44,702 bases of DNA from Lachnospiraceae bacterium AC3007 (GTDB lineage Bacteria > Bacillota > Clostridia > Lachnospirales > Lachnospiraceae), in contig JHYK01000022.1 of the NCBI GenBank assembly GCA_000621405.1, positions 1 to 44,702 on the forward strand, in the 5' to 3' direction. A program made the translations under genes and the position numbers. The notes under the pieces are model-generated. The model was given only the letters and a program-made list of their open reading frames with translations, did no database searches and was not told the DNA's origin. Below, one piece after another: positions 1-6,486 of this stretch (its first letter is position 1; every line of letters starts with the position of its first letter).

Positions 1-178
1 GTCTGCGAAGTTTAGCCCGGGTGATCCCGGTCCTGCGCTCAAGCTCGGCGAGGTTAACGTGTTTCAAATCGAACTTGTCGCCAAGTTCACTCTTTATTTC
101 GTTGAGTGCTTGTGCTATTGTTTCAGTTAAGTCATTGTTTTTTCCTTCCATCGATTGATTTAGCTGCTGCATTGGCAT
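1..178 (-). CDS. Transposase N-terminus, IS21 IstA-like (partial, runs off left edge)
   Basis: A minus-strand reading frame enters from the left edge with about 59 codons visible. It contains a Lys/Glu-rich helix (TIAQALNEIKSELGDKFDLK) followed by a helix-turn-helix-like stretch, LAELERRTGITRAKLRR. That Ala-Glu-Leu ... Arg-Thr-Gly-Ile-Thr-Arg pattern resembles, from memory, the N-terminus of IS21-family transposases in Clostridia. In-frame ATGs lie at 178, 172 and 151 and none has a clear Shine-Dalgarno, so the start is uncertain. The terminal repeats at 223-314 sit just upstream, as expected for the transposase end of such an element. The catalytic DDE domain is outside the window. Confidence 0.55.
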   Translation of the reverse strand, partial: MPMQQLNQSMEGKNNDLTETIAQALNEIKSELGDKFDLKHVNLAELERRTGITRAKLRR

Positions 179-308
179 ACAACAGTTTAAACTCAATGAA
201 TGAAAAAGCAATGGCTGTTTTATTCCGACTAATCGTGGTTGTTTCTCTCCGACGCGAAATGGTTATTTCTTCCCGACCCGGAGTGGTTAATTCAACCCGA
301 CCCTAACA
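1..308 (-). mobile_element. Right-hand end of an IS21-like insertion sequence (partial)
   Basis: The stretch holds the first codons of a transposase-like protein on the minus strand, preceded by four direct repeats of about 24 bp, each built as CCGAC, six or more bases, then TGGTT. CCGAC occurs at 225, 249, 273 and 297. Read on the minus strand the block begins TGTTAGGGTCGGG at position 308, a plausible terminal inverted repeat starting with TG. Multiple terminal repeats outside the transposase gene are typical of the IS21 family, where they bind the IstA transposase. The rest of the element, including any IstB helper ATPase gene, lies outside the window. The family call rests on repeat architecture plus the N-terminal protein pattern, so it is moderate. 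Confidence 0.6.
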
Positions 309-314
309 ATGGTT
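223..314. repeat. Four 24-bp terminal direct repeats of the IS element
   Basis: CCGAC is spaced exactly 24 bp at 225, 249, 273 and 297. TGGTT follows at 236, 260, 284 and 310, the last offset by 2 bp. The bases between are variable, as expected for repeated transposase binding sites rather than a simple duplication. The outermost copy ends near 308, which I take as the element boundary. Confidence 0.7.
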
Positions 315-646
315 CGTAAAATGCTGGTTTCAAAGCTTATTCTCCTCGTTTTGAACAATTATTTACTAAATCTTTCCGTACCTACAGCTTTAGATGATTG
401 AATAATATATAGTACATTATACTGGAATATAACACGAACTCATTCTAACATAATACTTGTCGAAATCAACGCGAATATAAGTAATCGAAACGAGCTGAAC
501 AATGGTTTTTCCACCATCCAGCTCGTTAATTATCTTCGAATATCTCATTTGCAGAAAATTTTCCCACTCAGAATAATAACACAACCCCGGCCATTTTCTC
601 AGGTCGGGGTCAGCTAAATTAAATACTCTTTTGATACTTCCAAGTA
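309..646. other. Gene-free spacer between IS end and hup
   Basis: This 338-bp AT-rich stretch has no credible gene on either strand. It holds a two-part inverted repeat at 490-526 (ACGAGCTG with CAGCTCGT outside, ATGGT with ACCAT inside, TTTTCC loop) that lacks a T-run, and the hup terminator at 585-609. The decamer AACAATGGTT at the IS boundary (305-314) recurs at 498-507. Nothing else stands out. Confidence 0.5.
585..609 (-). terminator. Rho-independent terminator of hup
   Basis: On the minus strand CCCCGACC pairs with GGCCGGGG (one G-T pair) around a nine-base loop and is followed by a T-rich tract. It lies 37 bp past the hup stop codon. Confidence 0.75.
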
Positions 647-925
647 TTATTTCTTGTTCACAAGATCTTTGAGGGCCTTTCCAGCCTTGAACTTAGGAGC
701 CTTGCTTGCAGCGATCTTGATCACTTCACCAGTCTGAGGGTTCTTGCCCTTTCTTGCTGCCCTCTTCGCTACCTCGAAAGTACCGAAACCTACGAGCTGG
801 ATCTTGTCGCCCTTCTTAAGCTGTGCGCCTACCGTATCGATGAAAGCTTTAAGAGCCGCATCTGCGTCCTTCTTTGAAAGATCAGCCTTCTTTGCCATTG
901 CCTCTACTAATTCTGTTCTGTTCAT
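647..925 (-). CDS. hup: HU-family DNA-binding protein
   Basis: A 92-aa nucleoid protein of the HU/IHF family, which binds and bends DNA as a dimer. It starts [11 protein letters not shown] and carries the family signature [18 protein letters not shown] in the middle, where the beta-arm begins, followed by the conserved [17 protein letters not shown]-terminal helix. The start at 925 is chosen over upstream in-frame codons because AAGGAG lies nine bases before it and family members begin at this point. The gene is monocistronic, with a good promoter at 980-1008 and a terminator at 585-609. Length and motifs match the family completely; it is the chromosomal housekeeping type rather than a sequence-specific IHF. 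Confidence 0.95.
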   Translation of the reverse strand: MNRTELVEAMAKKADLSKKDADAALKAFIDTVGAQLKKGDKIQLVGFGTFEVAKRAARKGKNPQTGEVIKIAASKAPKFKAGKALKDLVNKK

Positions 926-979
926 GTTTAATCTCCTTATCATTTGCCCATGATGGGACATTTCTGCACAATTCGAGGA

Positions 980-1008
980 ATTATCGCATATTCAGCCGTA
1001 TTTGTAAA
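980..1008 (-). promoter_or_regulatory. Sigma-A promoter of hup
   Basis: On the minus strand: TTTACA (1003-1008), 17-bp spacer, GATAAT (980-985). It predicts a leader of about 50 nt before the hup ATG at 925. Confidence 0.75.
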
Positions 1009-1489
1009 CTTCCCTTTTCGTTTCATACAGTCCTTTTCGTATATTTTCGGTCATGATTATTCATATTCACAGATATATCTCATGTACTCAGTTGAGCATA
1101 CGGTCTGTTTCTTAATTATCCGAAAAAGCGTTACTTCAACCTATATTATTCACCGAATAAATCGGTAGCGGCGTAAAGCCGCATAGTTCCTTGACATTTT
1201 AATACTGTTGCATTCATCTATTAGATGAAAAAAGAGCTTCTGATTTGGTATAATATTAAGTGCCAAACTAAACAAAATACCATAAGGAGGGCTTCATCTT
1301 TTGATATAAGATTTGTTGATGTTTTTCGACTGCTTCAGTCATATTTGCAGTCATATTGTCATGTACAGTCATTCATATTATAAATTCGTTAATTACATAC
1401 AAAAATGTTGGCGGATGGACGGTGCAGCAACGGTGCAGATGAATTGAGGAAGCCGAAGAACTCCTTTCTTATCAGTATTTTTCGTAAGC

Positions 1490-1517
1490 ATTAGGGTTCG
1501 AGCCCCGTTGCGCCCAT
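1490..1517 (+). other. tRNA 3'-end remnant, candidate attachment site
   Basis: The sequence GGGTTCGAGCCCC has the T-loop consensus TTCGA, followed by a stretch ending CGCCCA like the 3' acceptor strand plus discriminator base. No matching 5' acceptor strand (GGGCG) or D-arm is found in the preceding 100 bases, and the T-stem is mispaired beyond three base pairs. It is therefore not a functional tRNA. Tyrosine integrases commonly recombine at this part of tRNA genes, so I read it as one end of a present or former integrated element. Confidence 0.5.
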
Positions 1518-1526
1518 ATACATAAG

Positions 1527-1565
1527 TCCGCAGATGCTTTATGGATAAGCATTTGCGGATCTTTT
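1527..1565 (+). terminator. Rho-independent terminator behind the tRNA remnant
   Basis: CCGCAGATGCTT (1528-1539) pairs with AAGCATTTGCGG (1547-1558) with one G-T pair and a seven-base loop. CTTTT follows on the plus strand. It probably ended the original tRNA transcript; it may also slow transcription leaving the TetR gene on the other strand. Confidence 0.7.
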
Positions 1566-1583
1566 ATTATCAGCCGGGCAACA

Positions 1584-2174
1584 TCACGGGTCGATCCCTA
1601 TGCTGTGCAAAAGCCTGCGCCCCATATCGTACATCATTTTGCAGGCCTCTTCCTTGGAGAGCCTGTAATCGTCGAACATCATCATTAGTGCCAGCCCGTG
1701 AGTGTAGATCACGGTATCCTGAACGACCCTGCTGATCACTTCGGGGTCCGCATCATACTGAGCGGCAAGGATCTTTGCCGCTCCCTTATCAAACTGTTGA
1801 GAAAAGATGCTCGTATCCCCGAAGTCTTCCTCTCCAAGGATATCCTTCGGATTATCTACATTCACAAAGCGAAACACATTCGGATGATCTATTGCATTAG
1901 AGATATAATTGACACCCGATATATAAAAGGCATCGATCGCATCCTTGCCGGCCATCTGCTCTTCAAGACTTCCGTACATCTTATAAGCGCAGTAATGATA
2001 AAGCTCTTTTTTCAGTTCAGCCATGCTGCCGAACTGCCATGAGACTGGCTGGGTAGAGCAATGAAGCCTTGCCGCAATATTCTTGATGGCAACTGCCGAC
2101 ATTCCCGACTCATCGAGGATATCGAAAGCCGCCTCAAGTATCATTTCCTTCGTGATCTGTGTCTTCCGTCCCAT
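1584..2174 (-). CDS. TetR/AcrR-family transcriptional regulator
   Basis: A 196-aa one-component repressor. Residues 8-50 form the TetR helix-turn-helix (ITKEMILEAAFDILDESGMS, then IKNIAARLHCSTQPVSWQFG), and the remainder is an all-helical ligand and dimer domain of the usual length. The start at 2174 has AAGGGAT upstream. It is the last gene of a three-gene run with two flavodoxin-fold proteins (8-bp gap to the preceding stop), so it very likely autoregulates them through the palindromes at 3355-3386. Its HTH core (CSTQP, then SMAEL) resembles the second TetR of this window at 19267-19818 (CSTQP, then TMDDL), suggesting paralogy. The ligand is unknown; an electrophile, quinone or flavin-related signal is a guess from the neighbours. 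Confidence 0.88.
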   Translation of the reverse strand: MGRKTQITKEMILEAAFDILDESGMSAVAIKNIAARLHCSTQPVSWQFGSMAELKKELYHYCAYKMYGSLEEQMAGKDAIDAFYISGVNYISNAIDHPNVFRFVNVDNPKDILGEEDFGDTSIFSQQFDKGAAKILAAQYDADPEVISRVVQDTVIYTHGLALMMMFDDYRLSKEEACKMMYDMGRRLLHSIGIDP

Positions 2175-2182
2175 ATGATCCC

Positions 2183-2833
2183 TTATGTGTACGGTCTGAA
2201 GTCAAGTCTTTTTGTGCAGCCCCAGTCCTTAGCGAATCTGTTGAACCCGATCCTTCCGAAAGTAGCCATCAGTGCCCCCAGCAATATTCTGACATAGAAA
2301 GGAAATACTTCAGGTCCGGTGAAGCGCCTGCACTTATCCGAGAACATATCTCCGTTTTGAGCGTATTCCCTGCCCATTTCGATATAGGGGGCTGTCATAT
2401 TGTCCCTCTGCTCTCCGTCAAATAATCTTATGCTGAAGTTATTCCCTTTTATGAGTGTGCCGCAGTATTCGCACCCGAGTCTCTCCGATAGCATCTTCAG
2501 AAACTCTTCGCCGCACCTTAGCTGCACTCCCTCCGCGAATCCGCTCTGAAGAATAAATGCAAGCTTTGTCCCGTCATTTTTAGGCTCAAGGCTCTCAAGG
2601 AACTCCATGAGAAGTCCGGGGATACACTCTACAAAGAGAGGCAGGGCGATAAGTATGTTCTTATTTTCCGAAAACTTCTTTCGGATCTCATCCCACTGCT
2701 TCCTGTCCGATACTTCATACTGTGTAAAGCCTGCTCCCGTCTCCTTCATCCCGGATGTGAAGCTGTCAAGTATCTTATCCGTATTGCTGTATTTTTTTAC
2801 TCTCGGACTTCCGTTGATTATTAGCACATGCAT
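2183..2833 (-). CDS. Flavodoxin-fold NAD(P)H-dependent oxidoreductase-like protein
   Basis: A 216-aa protein opening with the flavodoxin-like FMN phosphate loop motif (VLIINGSPRVKKYSNTDKI), characteristic of NADPH-dependent FMN reductase and quinone reductase relatives. A second beta strand and loop, ILIALPLFVECIPGLLMEFLE, matches the segment shaping the flavin site. The last 40 residues (FPFYVRILLGALMATFGRIGFNRFAKDW) are hydrophobic to amphipathic and may touch the membrane. ATG at 2833 sits inside the last codons of the upstream gene with GGAGG seven bases ahead, so the two are translationally coupled. The physiological electron acceptor cannot be read from sequence. Confidence 0.75.
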   Translation of the reverse strand: MHVLIINGSPRVKKYSNTDKILDSFTSGMKETGAGFTQYEVSDRKQWDEIRKKFSENKNILIALPLFVECIPGLLMEFLESLEPKNDGTKLAFILQSGFAEGVQLRCGEEFLKMLSERLGCEYCGTLIKGNNFSIRLFDGEQRDNMTAPYIEMGREYAQNGDMFSDKCRRFTGPEVFPFYVRILLGALMATFGRIGFNRFAKDWGCTKRLDFRPYT

Positions 2834-3327
2834 GATACTGCCTCCTTTATCTCACCGGTCGAAAAGACTCCAAGCGGCCTTGAATCAACGTTCAGCGCAG
2901 CCCTTCTGATCCATCTGTCAAGGAACTGCCTGTCAGGATCTCCTCTGAATATAAGCCCCAGATCAGTCCTTTGATCATACCGCATCACATGTCTCATCTG
3001 TCCGCCCTTGAACTTCAGATACATAGTAAGGATCGGCATGATCCTGTCGTAGATGTTCTTTCCCTTATGGTCGATAAAGCCCAGGGCAGTATCGGATATC
3101 ACCCACATCTGATCAGCATGGATGATCTCTTTTAATATCATTTCATAATCATCTTTTATCGTACACTCTCCCGGAGTTTTCAGCCAGCAGTGATTGCATC
3201 CGATACAATGGCTGATCTTTAAGCCGGCGGCCTCGATGATCTTAGCATCCAGACCGGCATCAGCTGTATATTTCGCTATTTCAGCCGTTACTGATGTGTC
3301 AGGAGTAGTATTCACGATCAAAACCAT
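2821..3327 (-). CDS. Flavodoxin family protein with cysteine cluster
   Basis: A 168-aa protein whose start (VLIVNTTPDTSVTAEIAKY) fits a shortened flavodoxin-like fold. The cysteine motif CIGCNHCWLKTPGEC at about residues 41-55 has the CxxCxxC...C spacing seen in iron-sulfur flavoproteins of the NADPH-dependent FMN reductase superfamily. The cluster could bind Fe-S or act in thiol redox chemistry. It is the first gene of the operon: GGGAGG lies eight bases before the ATG at 3327, and the operator region is immediately upstream. Pairing of two different flavodoxin-fold proteins with their own TetR suggests a small inducible redox module. The substrate is unknown. Confidence 0.75.
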   Translation of the reverse strand: MVLIVNTTPDTSVTAEIAKYTADAGLDAKIIEAAGLKISHCIGCNHCWLKTPGECTIKDDYEMILKEIIHADQMWVISDTALGFIDHKGKNIYDRIMPILTMYLKFKGGQMRHVMRYDQRTDLGLIFRGDPDRQFLDRWIRRAALNVDSRPLGVFSTGEIKEAVSCMC

Positions 3328-3334
3328 ATAAAAA

Positions 3335-3405
3335 ACCTCCCTCAGAATAATATAATATAAAACGTTTTATATAAACGCGTTTATATTATATCACCTGAGA
3401 GAGGT
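3335..3405 (-). promoter_or_regulatory. Promoter and nested palindromic operator of the TetR-flavoprotein operon
   Basis: Two perfect 18-bp palindromes overlap by four bases: ATATAAAACGTTTTATAT at 3355-3372 and ATATAAACGCGTTTATAT at 3369-3386, with centres 14 bp apart. They are flanked by CCTCCCTCAG on the left and CTGAGAGAGG on the right, which also pair. The whole stretch is therefore an imperfect palindrome of about 70 bp centred near 3370. On the minus strand a TTGACA (3406-3411) is followed by -10-like sequence inside the second palindrome (TAATAT at 3383-3388, spacer 17). A dimeric repressor bound there would block RNA polymerase. The cognate repressor is most simply the TetR at 1584-2174. 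Confidence 0.8.
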
Positions 3406-3413
3406 TGTCAAGG

Positions 3414-3806
3414 TCAGAATGTAACTGTCTCAGGCGCCTTTGTAAATGAGCTGAAGGTTGCTGTTGCATTCTTGAAGAAAAACACCTCCGTATTATCGTC
3501 ATCAGCGGAATACATCTTCTGAAGATCAGGATAAGCATCAAGCATCGACACCTTGGCTTCTCTTCTGGGATCCTCTTCAAGCTCTCCGGCTACTCTGAGC
3601 CACTCTCCGTTAAGGAACGCACATATTTCAACCTTCGGATTGGCATGGATCTGCTTTGATACATCCTTGACCTTGCCTGTCTGAAGATAGAGCCTGCCTT
3701 CGAATACATGGGCCGTCCCGAAAGGTCTGACTCTGGGCTGATCTCCATCGACCGTCGCAAGATAATATGTGCCTGCATCCTTCAAAAACTGTACTACTCT
3801 TTCCAT
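3414..3806 (-). CDS. Pyridoxamine 5'-phosphate oxidase family protein
   Basis: A 130-aa split-barrel flavoprotein of the PNPOx-like superfamily. The typical opening is visible: a helix (ERVVQFLKDAG), then YYLATVDGDQPRVRPFGTAHVFEGRLYLQTG, in which the Arg-Pro-Phe-Gly stretch lines the FMN site. NPKVEICAFLNGEWLRVAGELEED forms the later strands. Members of this small subgroup are usually uncharacterised FMN or F420 reductases or heme/flavin binders rather than true PdxH. The start at 3806 is set by AAGGAGG eight bases upstream. It lies upstream of the palindromic operator and so is probably a separate transcript from the TetR operon, although the shared flavin theme is notable. Confidence 0.85.
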   Translation of the reverse strand: MERVVQFLKDAGTYYLATVDGDQPRVRPFGTAHVFEGRLYLQTGKVKDVSKQIHANPKVEICAFLNGEWLRVAGELEEDPRREAKVSMLDAYPDLQKMYSADDDNTEVFFFKNATATFSSFTKAPETVTF

Positions 3807-3888
3807 GATAACCTCCTTTTTATAATGACTGTTTATTTATGTGTATATGAGATGATCTCTGTGTCCGGGAATATTAGCGTCACCTGGA

Positions 3889-4851
3889 TCAATATCCTCT
3901 GCTCCTGTCCACTTTATTTTTCAGCGGTCGGTCGTTGAAGAAATTATCCATATCTTCAAGGAACATATCCACGTTTTTATTTAACGTATGATCAAGCGTG
4001 AGATTACCGGCCACATGGGGTGTGATAAGGAGATTCTTTGTCTTCCATAATCTGCTCTCCTCAGGAAGAGGCTCGGTCTTAAATACATCAAGCGAAGCTC
4101 CTCCAAGATGTCCGCTCTCAAGCGCGTCGCAGAGCGCATCATCATCTATCGCAGATCCTCGTCCAACGTTAACGATATAAGCACCCTGAGACATGGACAT
4201 TATCCTCTCGCGGTTAAGGATGTTCACAGTCTCGTCTGTTCCGGGAAGGCTCATGACCAGAAGATCCGTATCCGGCAATACGCTGTCGAGATCATCCGTT
4301 TTAAGCATTTTGTCAAAATCAAATCTTTCACAGACACCGCTCCTGCTGACGCCGACTATGCCCGCCGGCTCAAACGACCTCGCTCTTGTTGCGAAAGTGC
4401 ATCCGATATCACCGGTTCCAAGCACTGTGATCCTTGAATCCTTGATGGAATCCTGATGATATCTCTCCCAGCCCCAGTTACCCTTAAGGATCTCCTCATG
4501 ATATGTCGTAAGATGTCGCATCATCATAAGGGTTACGGCGATAATATGCTCAGCGATAGACACTCCGTATGCACCCGAGGAATTAGTGAGTACACATTCA
4601 TCATTGGCAAATACCCCGGGCTTCATAAGACTGTCCACTCCTGCCCATGGCACGCACATCCACTTTAATGTCCTGCAGTTTTGCGCGGTCTTTACACCGA
4701 AACCGTATATGATATCCGGCTCGGAAAAATCCGAAGGGATCTCATCCTCCGATGCCGCAAAGCATACCTCGACATCATAGGATCCTGCTTTTTCAATGAT
4801 CGCCTCCCTGTGCCGATCCTTAAGCGACGGTGTCAGTACTAGTAATTTCAT
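3889..4851 (-). CDS. D-2-hydroxyacid dehydrogenase (NAD-binding)
   Basis: A 320-aa member of the D-isomer specific 2-hydroxyacid dehydrogenase family (reversible 2-keto acid / D-2-hydroxy acid oxidoreduction). The Rossmann dinucleotide loop appears as TVLGTGDIGCTFATRA near residue 145. The catalytic trio is present: Arg in VNVGRGSAIDDDAL, Glu in LDVFKTEPLP, and His in LLITPHVAGN. The start is ATG 4851 because GGAGG lies six bases upstream; longer in-frame starts have no ribosome site and lack homologous residues. It follows ccdA-tlpA with an 84-bp gap and may be its own transcript. Substrate preference (D-lactate, hydroxyisocaproate, phosphoglycerate-like) cannot be read; the C-terminus lacks the ACT domain of SerA. 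Confidence 0.88.
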   Translation of the reverse strand: MKLLVLTPSLKDRHREAIIEKAGSYDVEVCFAASEDEIPSDFSEPDIIYGFGVKTAQNCRTLKWMCVPWAGVDSLMKPGVFANDECVLTNSSGAYGVSIAEHIIAVTLMMMRHLTTYHEEILKGNWGWERYHQDSIKDSRITVLGTGDIGCTFATRARSFEPAGIVGVSRSGVCERFDFDKMLKTDDLDSVLPDTDLLVMSLPGTDETVNILNRERIMSMSQGAYIVNVGRGSAIDDDALCDALESGHLGGASLDVFKTEPLPEESRLWKTKNLLITPHVAGNLTLDHTLNKNVDMFLEDMDNFFNDRPLKNKVDRSRGY

Positions 4852-4935
4852 CTTAACCTCCATTCCAAAGCACTTTGTGCTATGCGGCGAGCCATATAGC
4901 AGATCCGGCTCTGCCATCATGTCCACTGCCTATCA

Positions 4936-6366
4936 TCAGCTGCTGCCTTCTATCGTCTCCTCGATGATCTCTTCCATCATATCCTTGGTCATCCCTCCCG
5001 GGACATAACCGTATACATTACCCTTCTTATCGATCATGTAGGTCGTAGGATAGGAAGTAATATAATACGGCAATACAAGAGATTCGTCATGGTCCATCAG
5101 GACCGGATATGTATATCCGTTTTCGTCCAGAAAGTTCTTTATCCCTTTTTCACTCTGCTCATCCCCCGCTCCTGGGAAAGCAACACCCAGTATCACTACC
5201 TCCGGATCACCGGATTCCATTGTCTCCTCATATATCTCCTGAATGTAAGGCATCTCCTCGCGGCACGGCGGACACCATGTCGCCCAGAAATTAAGGAAAA
5301 CAACCTTGCCCTTGTAATCGGACAGTTTATGAGTCCTGCCATACTGGTCTTTCAGAGTAAAATCAGGCGCGGGCAGCAGATCCGTGTCATCATATTCTTC
5401 ATCGTAATACTCATCATCATATTCATCATATTCTTCATCATCAAATTCATCATCTTCATCGAAGCTTTTAATCTCATCACTGTCGACATCTGTACTCTCC
5501 GGTGAATAACTCTTCTCCGGCTCCCCGGACCTGTCACTGCTTTTTTTCTTTAATGAACCGACCTTCTTCGGTTCTTCTTCATCATCCTCATCTTCGACTG
5601 CTTCAACGGCGCTTTCATTATCCGCTGAAAGACCCGACAAAAAGCCTGTGATGCTCTTCATATTGCCTGTGATCATAAGTACCCCCATGAAGATAAGAAG
5701 CACACCGCTTATCCTCACAGTATATCTGACGATATTCATATGTTTTCTGAAAAGATTCAGGATCGAGGTCGTGAAAAAACCTGCCAGCAGAAACGGTATG
5801 GCAAATCCCAGCGTATATACGCCGATAAGCGCAAAGCCTGTGATACTGCTCCCTTCCGATGTGGCCATGAGCAACACTCCGGACAGAGCAGGTCCCACAC
5901 AGGGAGTCCATGCAAAGCTGAACACAAAGCCCATGAGAAAAGCCGTAATAGGAGACATCACAAGCTTCTCAAAACGAACGGGAAGTCTCCTCTCGCTCAC
6001 AAGCAAGGACGGCGATCCAAAAGCTCCCAGCTGATACAGGCCGAAAAGGACAACTAGCAGTCCGCCGATATCCGCAAAAAGCTCCTGATTCCCGCTGAAG
6101 AACCGTCCGACAGCCCTCATTCCAAGACCCAGCAGGAAGAAGGAAAACCCTACACCTGCCACAAAAAAGATCGTGTTGATGATCATTTTTACTCTGCTGA
6201 AGCCATGCTCTGTATCAGACCCGGACTGAGTCCCGCCGGACAGATATCCTATATAGAGGGGTATCAACGGAAGAACACATGGAGAAAAGAAGCTTAAGAG
6301 CCCCTGAAAGAAAACCGTGATGGCAGAAATACTGCCTGTTACCGTCAAACCCAAGATATTACCCAT
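4936..6366 (-). CDS. CcdA-TlpA fusion: membrane thiol transporter plus thioredoxin domain
   Basis: A 476-aa two-domain protein. Residues 13-235 are a DsbD/CcdA-type membrane domain with six or so hydrophobic segments and the paired redox cysteines C30 (SPCVLPLIPLYIGY) and C156 (AWTPCVGP). Residues 250-332 form a very acidic, tyrosine-dotted linker. Residues 333-476 are a TlpA/ResA-like thioredoxin domain with the active site WCPPC (C365, C368) in FLNFWATWCPPCREEMPY. It should pass electrons from cytoplasmic thioredoxin across the membrane to the attached outer thioredoxin, reducing extracellular disulfides. The start at 6366 has a GGGAGG unusually far (about 24 bases) upstream. It is divergent from thrC. 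The two halves are often separate genes; the fusion removes the need for docking. Confidence 0.92.
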   Translation of the reverse strand: MGNILGLTVTGSISAITVFFQGLLSFFSPCVLPLIPLYIGYLSGGTQSGSDTEHGFSRVKMIINTIFFVAGVGFSFFLLGLGMRAVGRFFSGNQELFADIGGLLVVLFGLYQLGAFGSPSLLVSERRLPVRFEKLVMSPITAFLMGFVFSFAWTPCVGPALSGVLLMATSEGSSITGFALIGVYTLGFAIPFLLAGFFTTSILNLFRKHMNIVRYTVRISGVLLIFMGVLMITGNMKSITGFLSGLSADNESAVEAVEDEDDEEEPKKVGSLKKKSSDRSGEPEKSYSPESTDVDSDEIKSFDEDDEFDDEEYDEYDDEYYDEEYDDTDLLPAPDFTLKDQYGRTHKLSDYKGKVVFLNFWATWCPPCREEMPYIQEIYEETMESGDPEVVILGVAFPGAGDEQSEKGIKNFLDENGYTYPVLMDHDESLVLPYYITSYPTTYMIDKKGNVYGYVPGGMTKDMMEEIIEETIEGSS

Positions 6367-6421
6367 ACTTATAAAATCATACTACACTTGAAAACCTCCC
6401 GCAATTCAGGGGCATTCATTA

Positions 6422-6450
6422 TTGCGCGCGATTATCTATCGTGTTAAGAT
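6422..6450 (+). promoter_or_regulatory. Possible thrC promoter
   Basis: TTGCGC (6422-6427), 17-bp spacer, TAAGAT (6445-6450) lie 36 bp before the thrC start. The match is modest. The divergent ccdA-tlpA promoter must also lie in this 120-bp gap; a weak TTAACA with AATAAT about 18 bp on is seen on the minus strand. Confidence 0.4.
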
Positions 6451-6486
6451 TCATCTTGACATTTTTGCAGACAGAAAGGAAAAACC

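Larger units (their letters stand above)
926..1583. other. 658-bp region without a credible gene; relic-like content
   Basis: Beyond the hup promoter this stretch holds two tandem hairpins (ACCGA/TCGGT at 1152-1166; GCGGC/GCCGC at 1168-1182). An orphan TATAAT lies at 1249-1254, with TGGTAT/ATACCA inverted arms at 1246-1251 and 1277-1282. A strong AAGGAGG at 1284-1290 has no convincing gene behind it. CAGTCAT is repeated at 1336, 1348 and 1366, CGGTGCAG at 1420 and 1431, and a tRNA 3'-end remnant with terminator follows at 1490-1565. The mix looks like the scar of an integrated element rather than ordinary intergenic DNA. Confidence 0.5.

Noticed and set aside
490-526. Stem-loop considered as a terminator or small RNA
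   Set aside because: No T-run on either strand and no promoter nearby; left as an unexplained inverted repeat.
1310-1443. Short frame of about 42 codons after the orphan AAGGAGG
   Set aside because: His/Ser/Tyr-rich sequence made by the CAGTCAT repeats, poor start codon and spacing; treated as relic DNA.
1440-1517. Complete tRNA gene ending at 1517
   Set aside because: No 5' acceptor strand, D-arm or anticodon arm can be folded upstream; only the 3' end is recognisable.
3389-3404. Leader hairpin sequestering the ribosome site of the flavoprotein gene at 3327
   Set aside because: The pairing arm at 3394-3404 lies between -35 and -10 and would not be transcribed, so the symmetry is more likely at DNA level.
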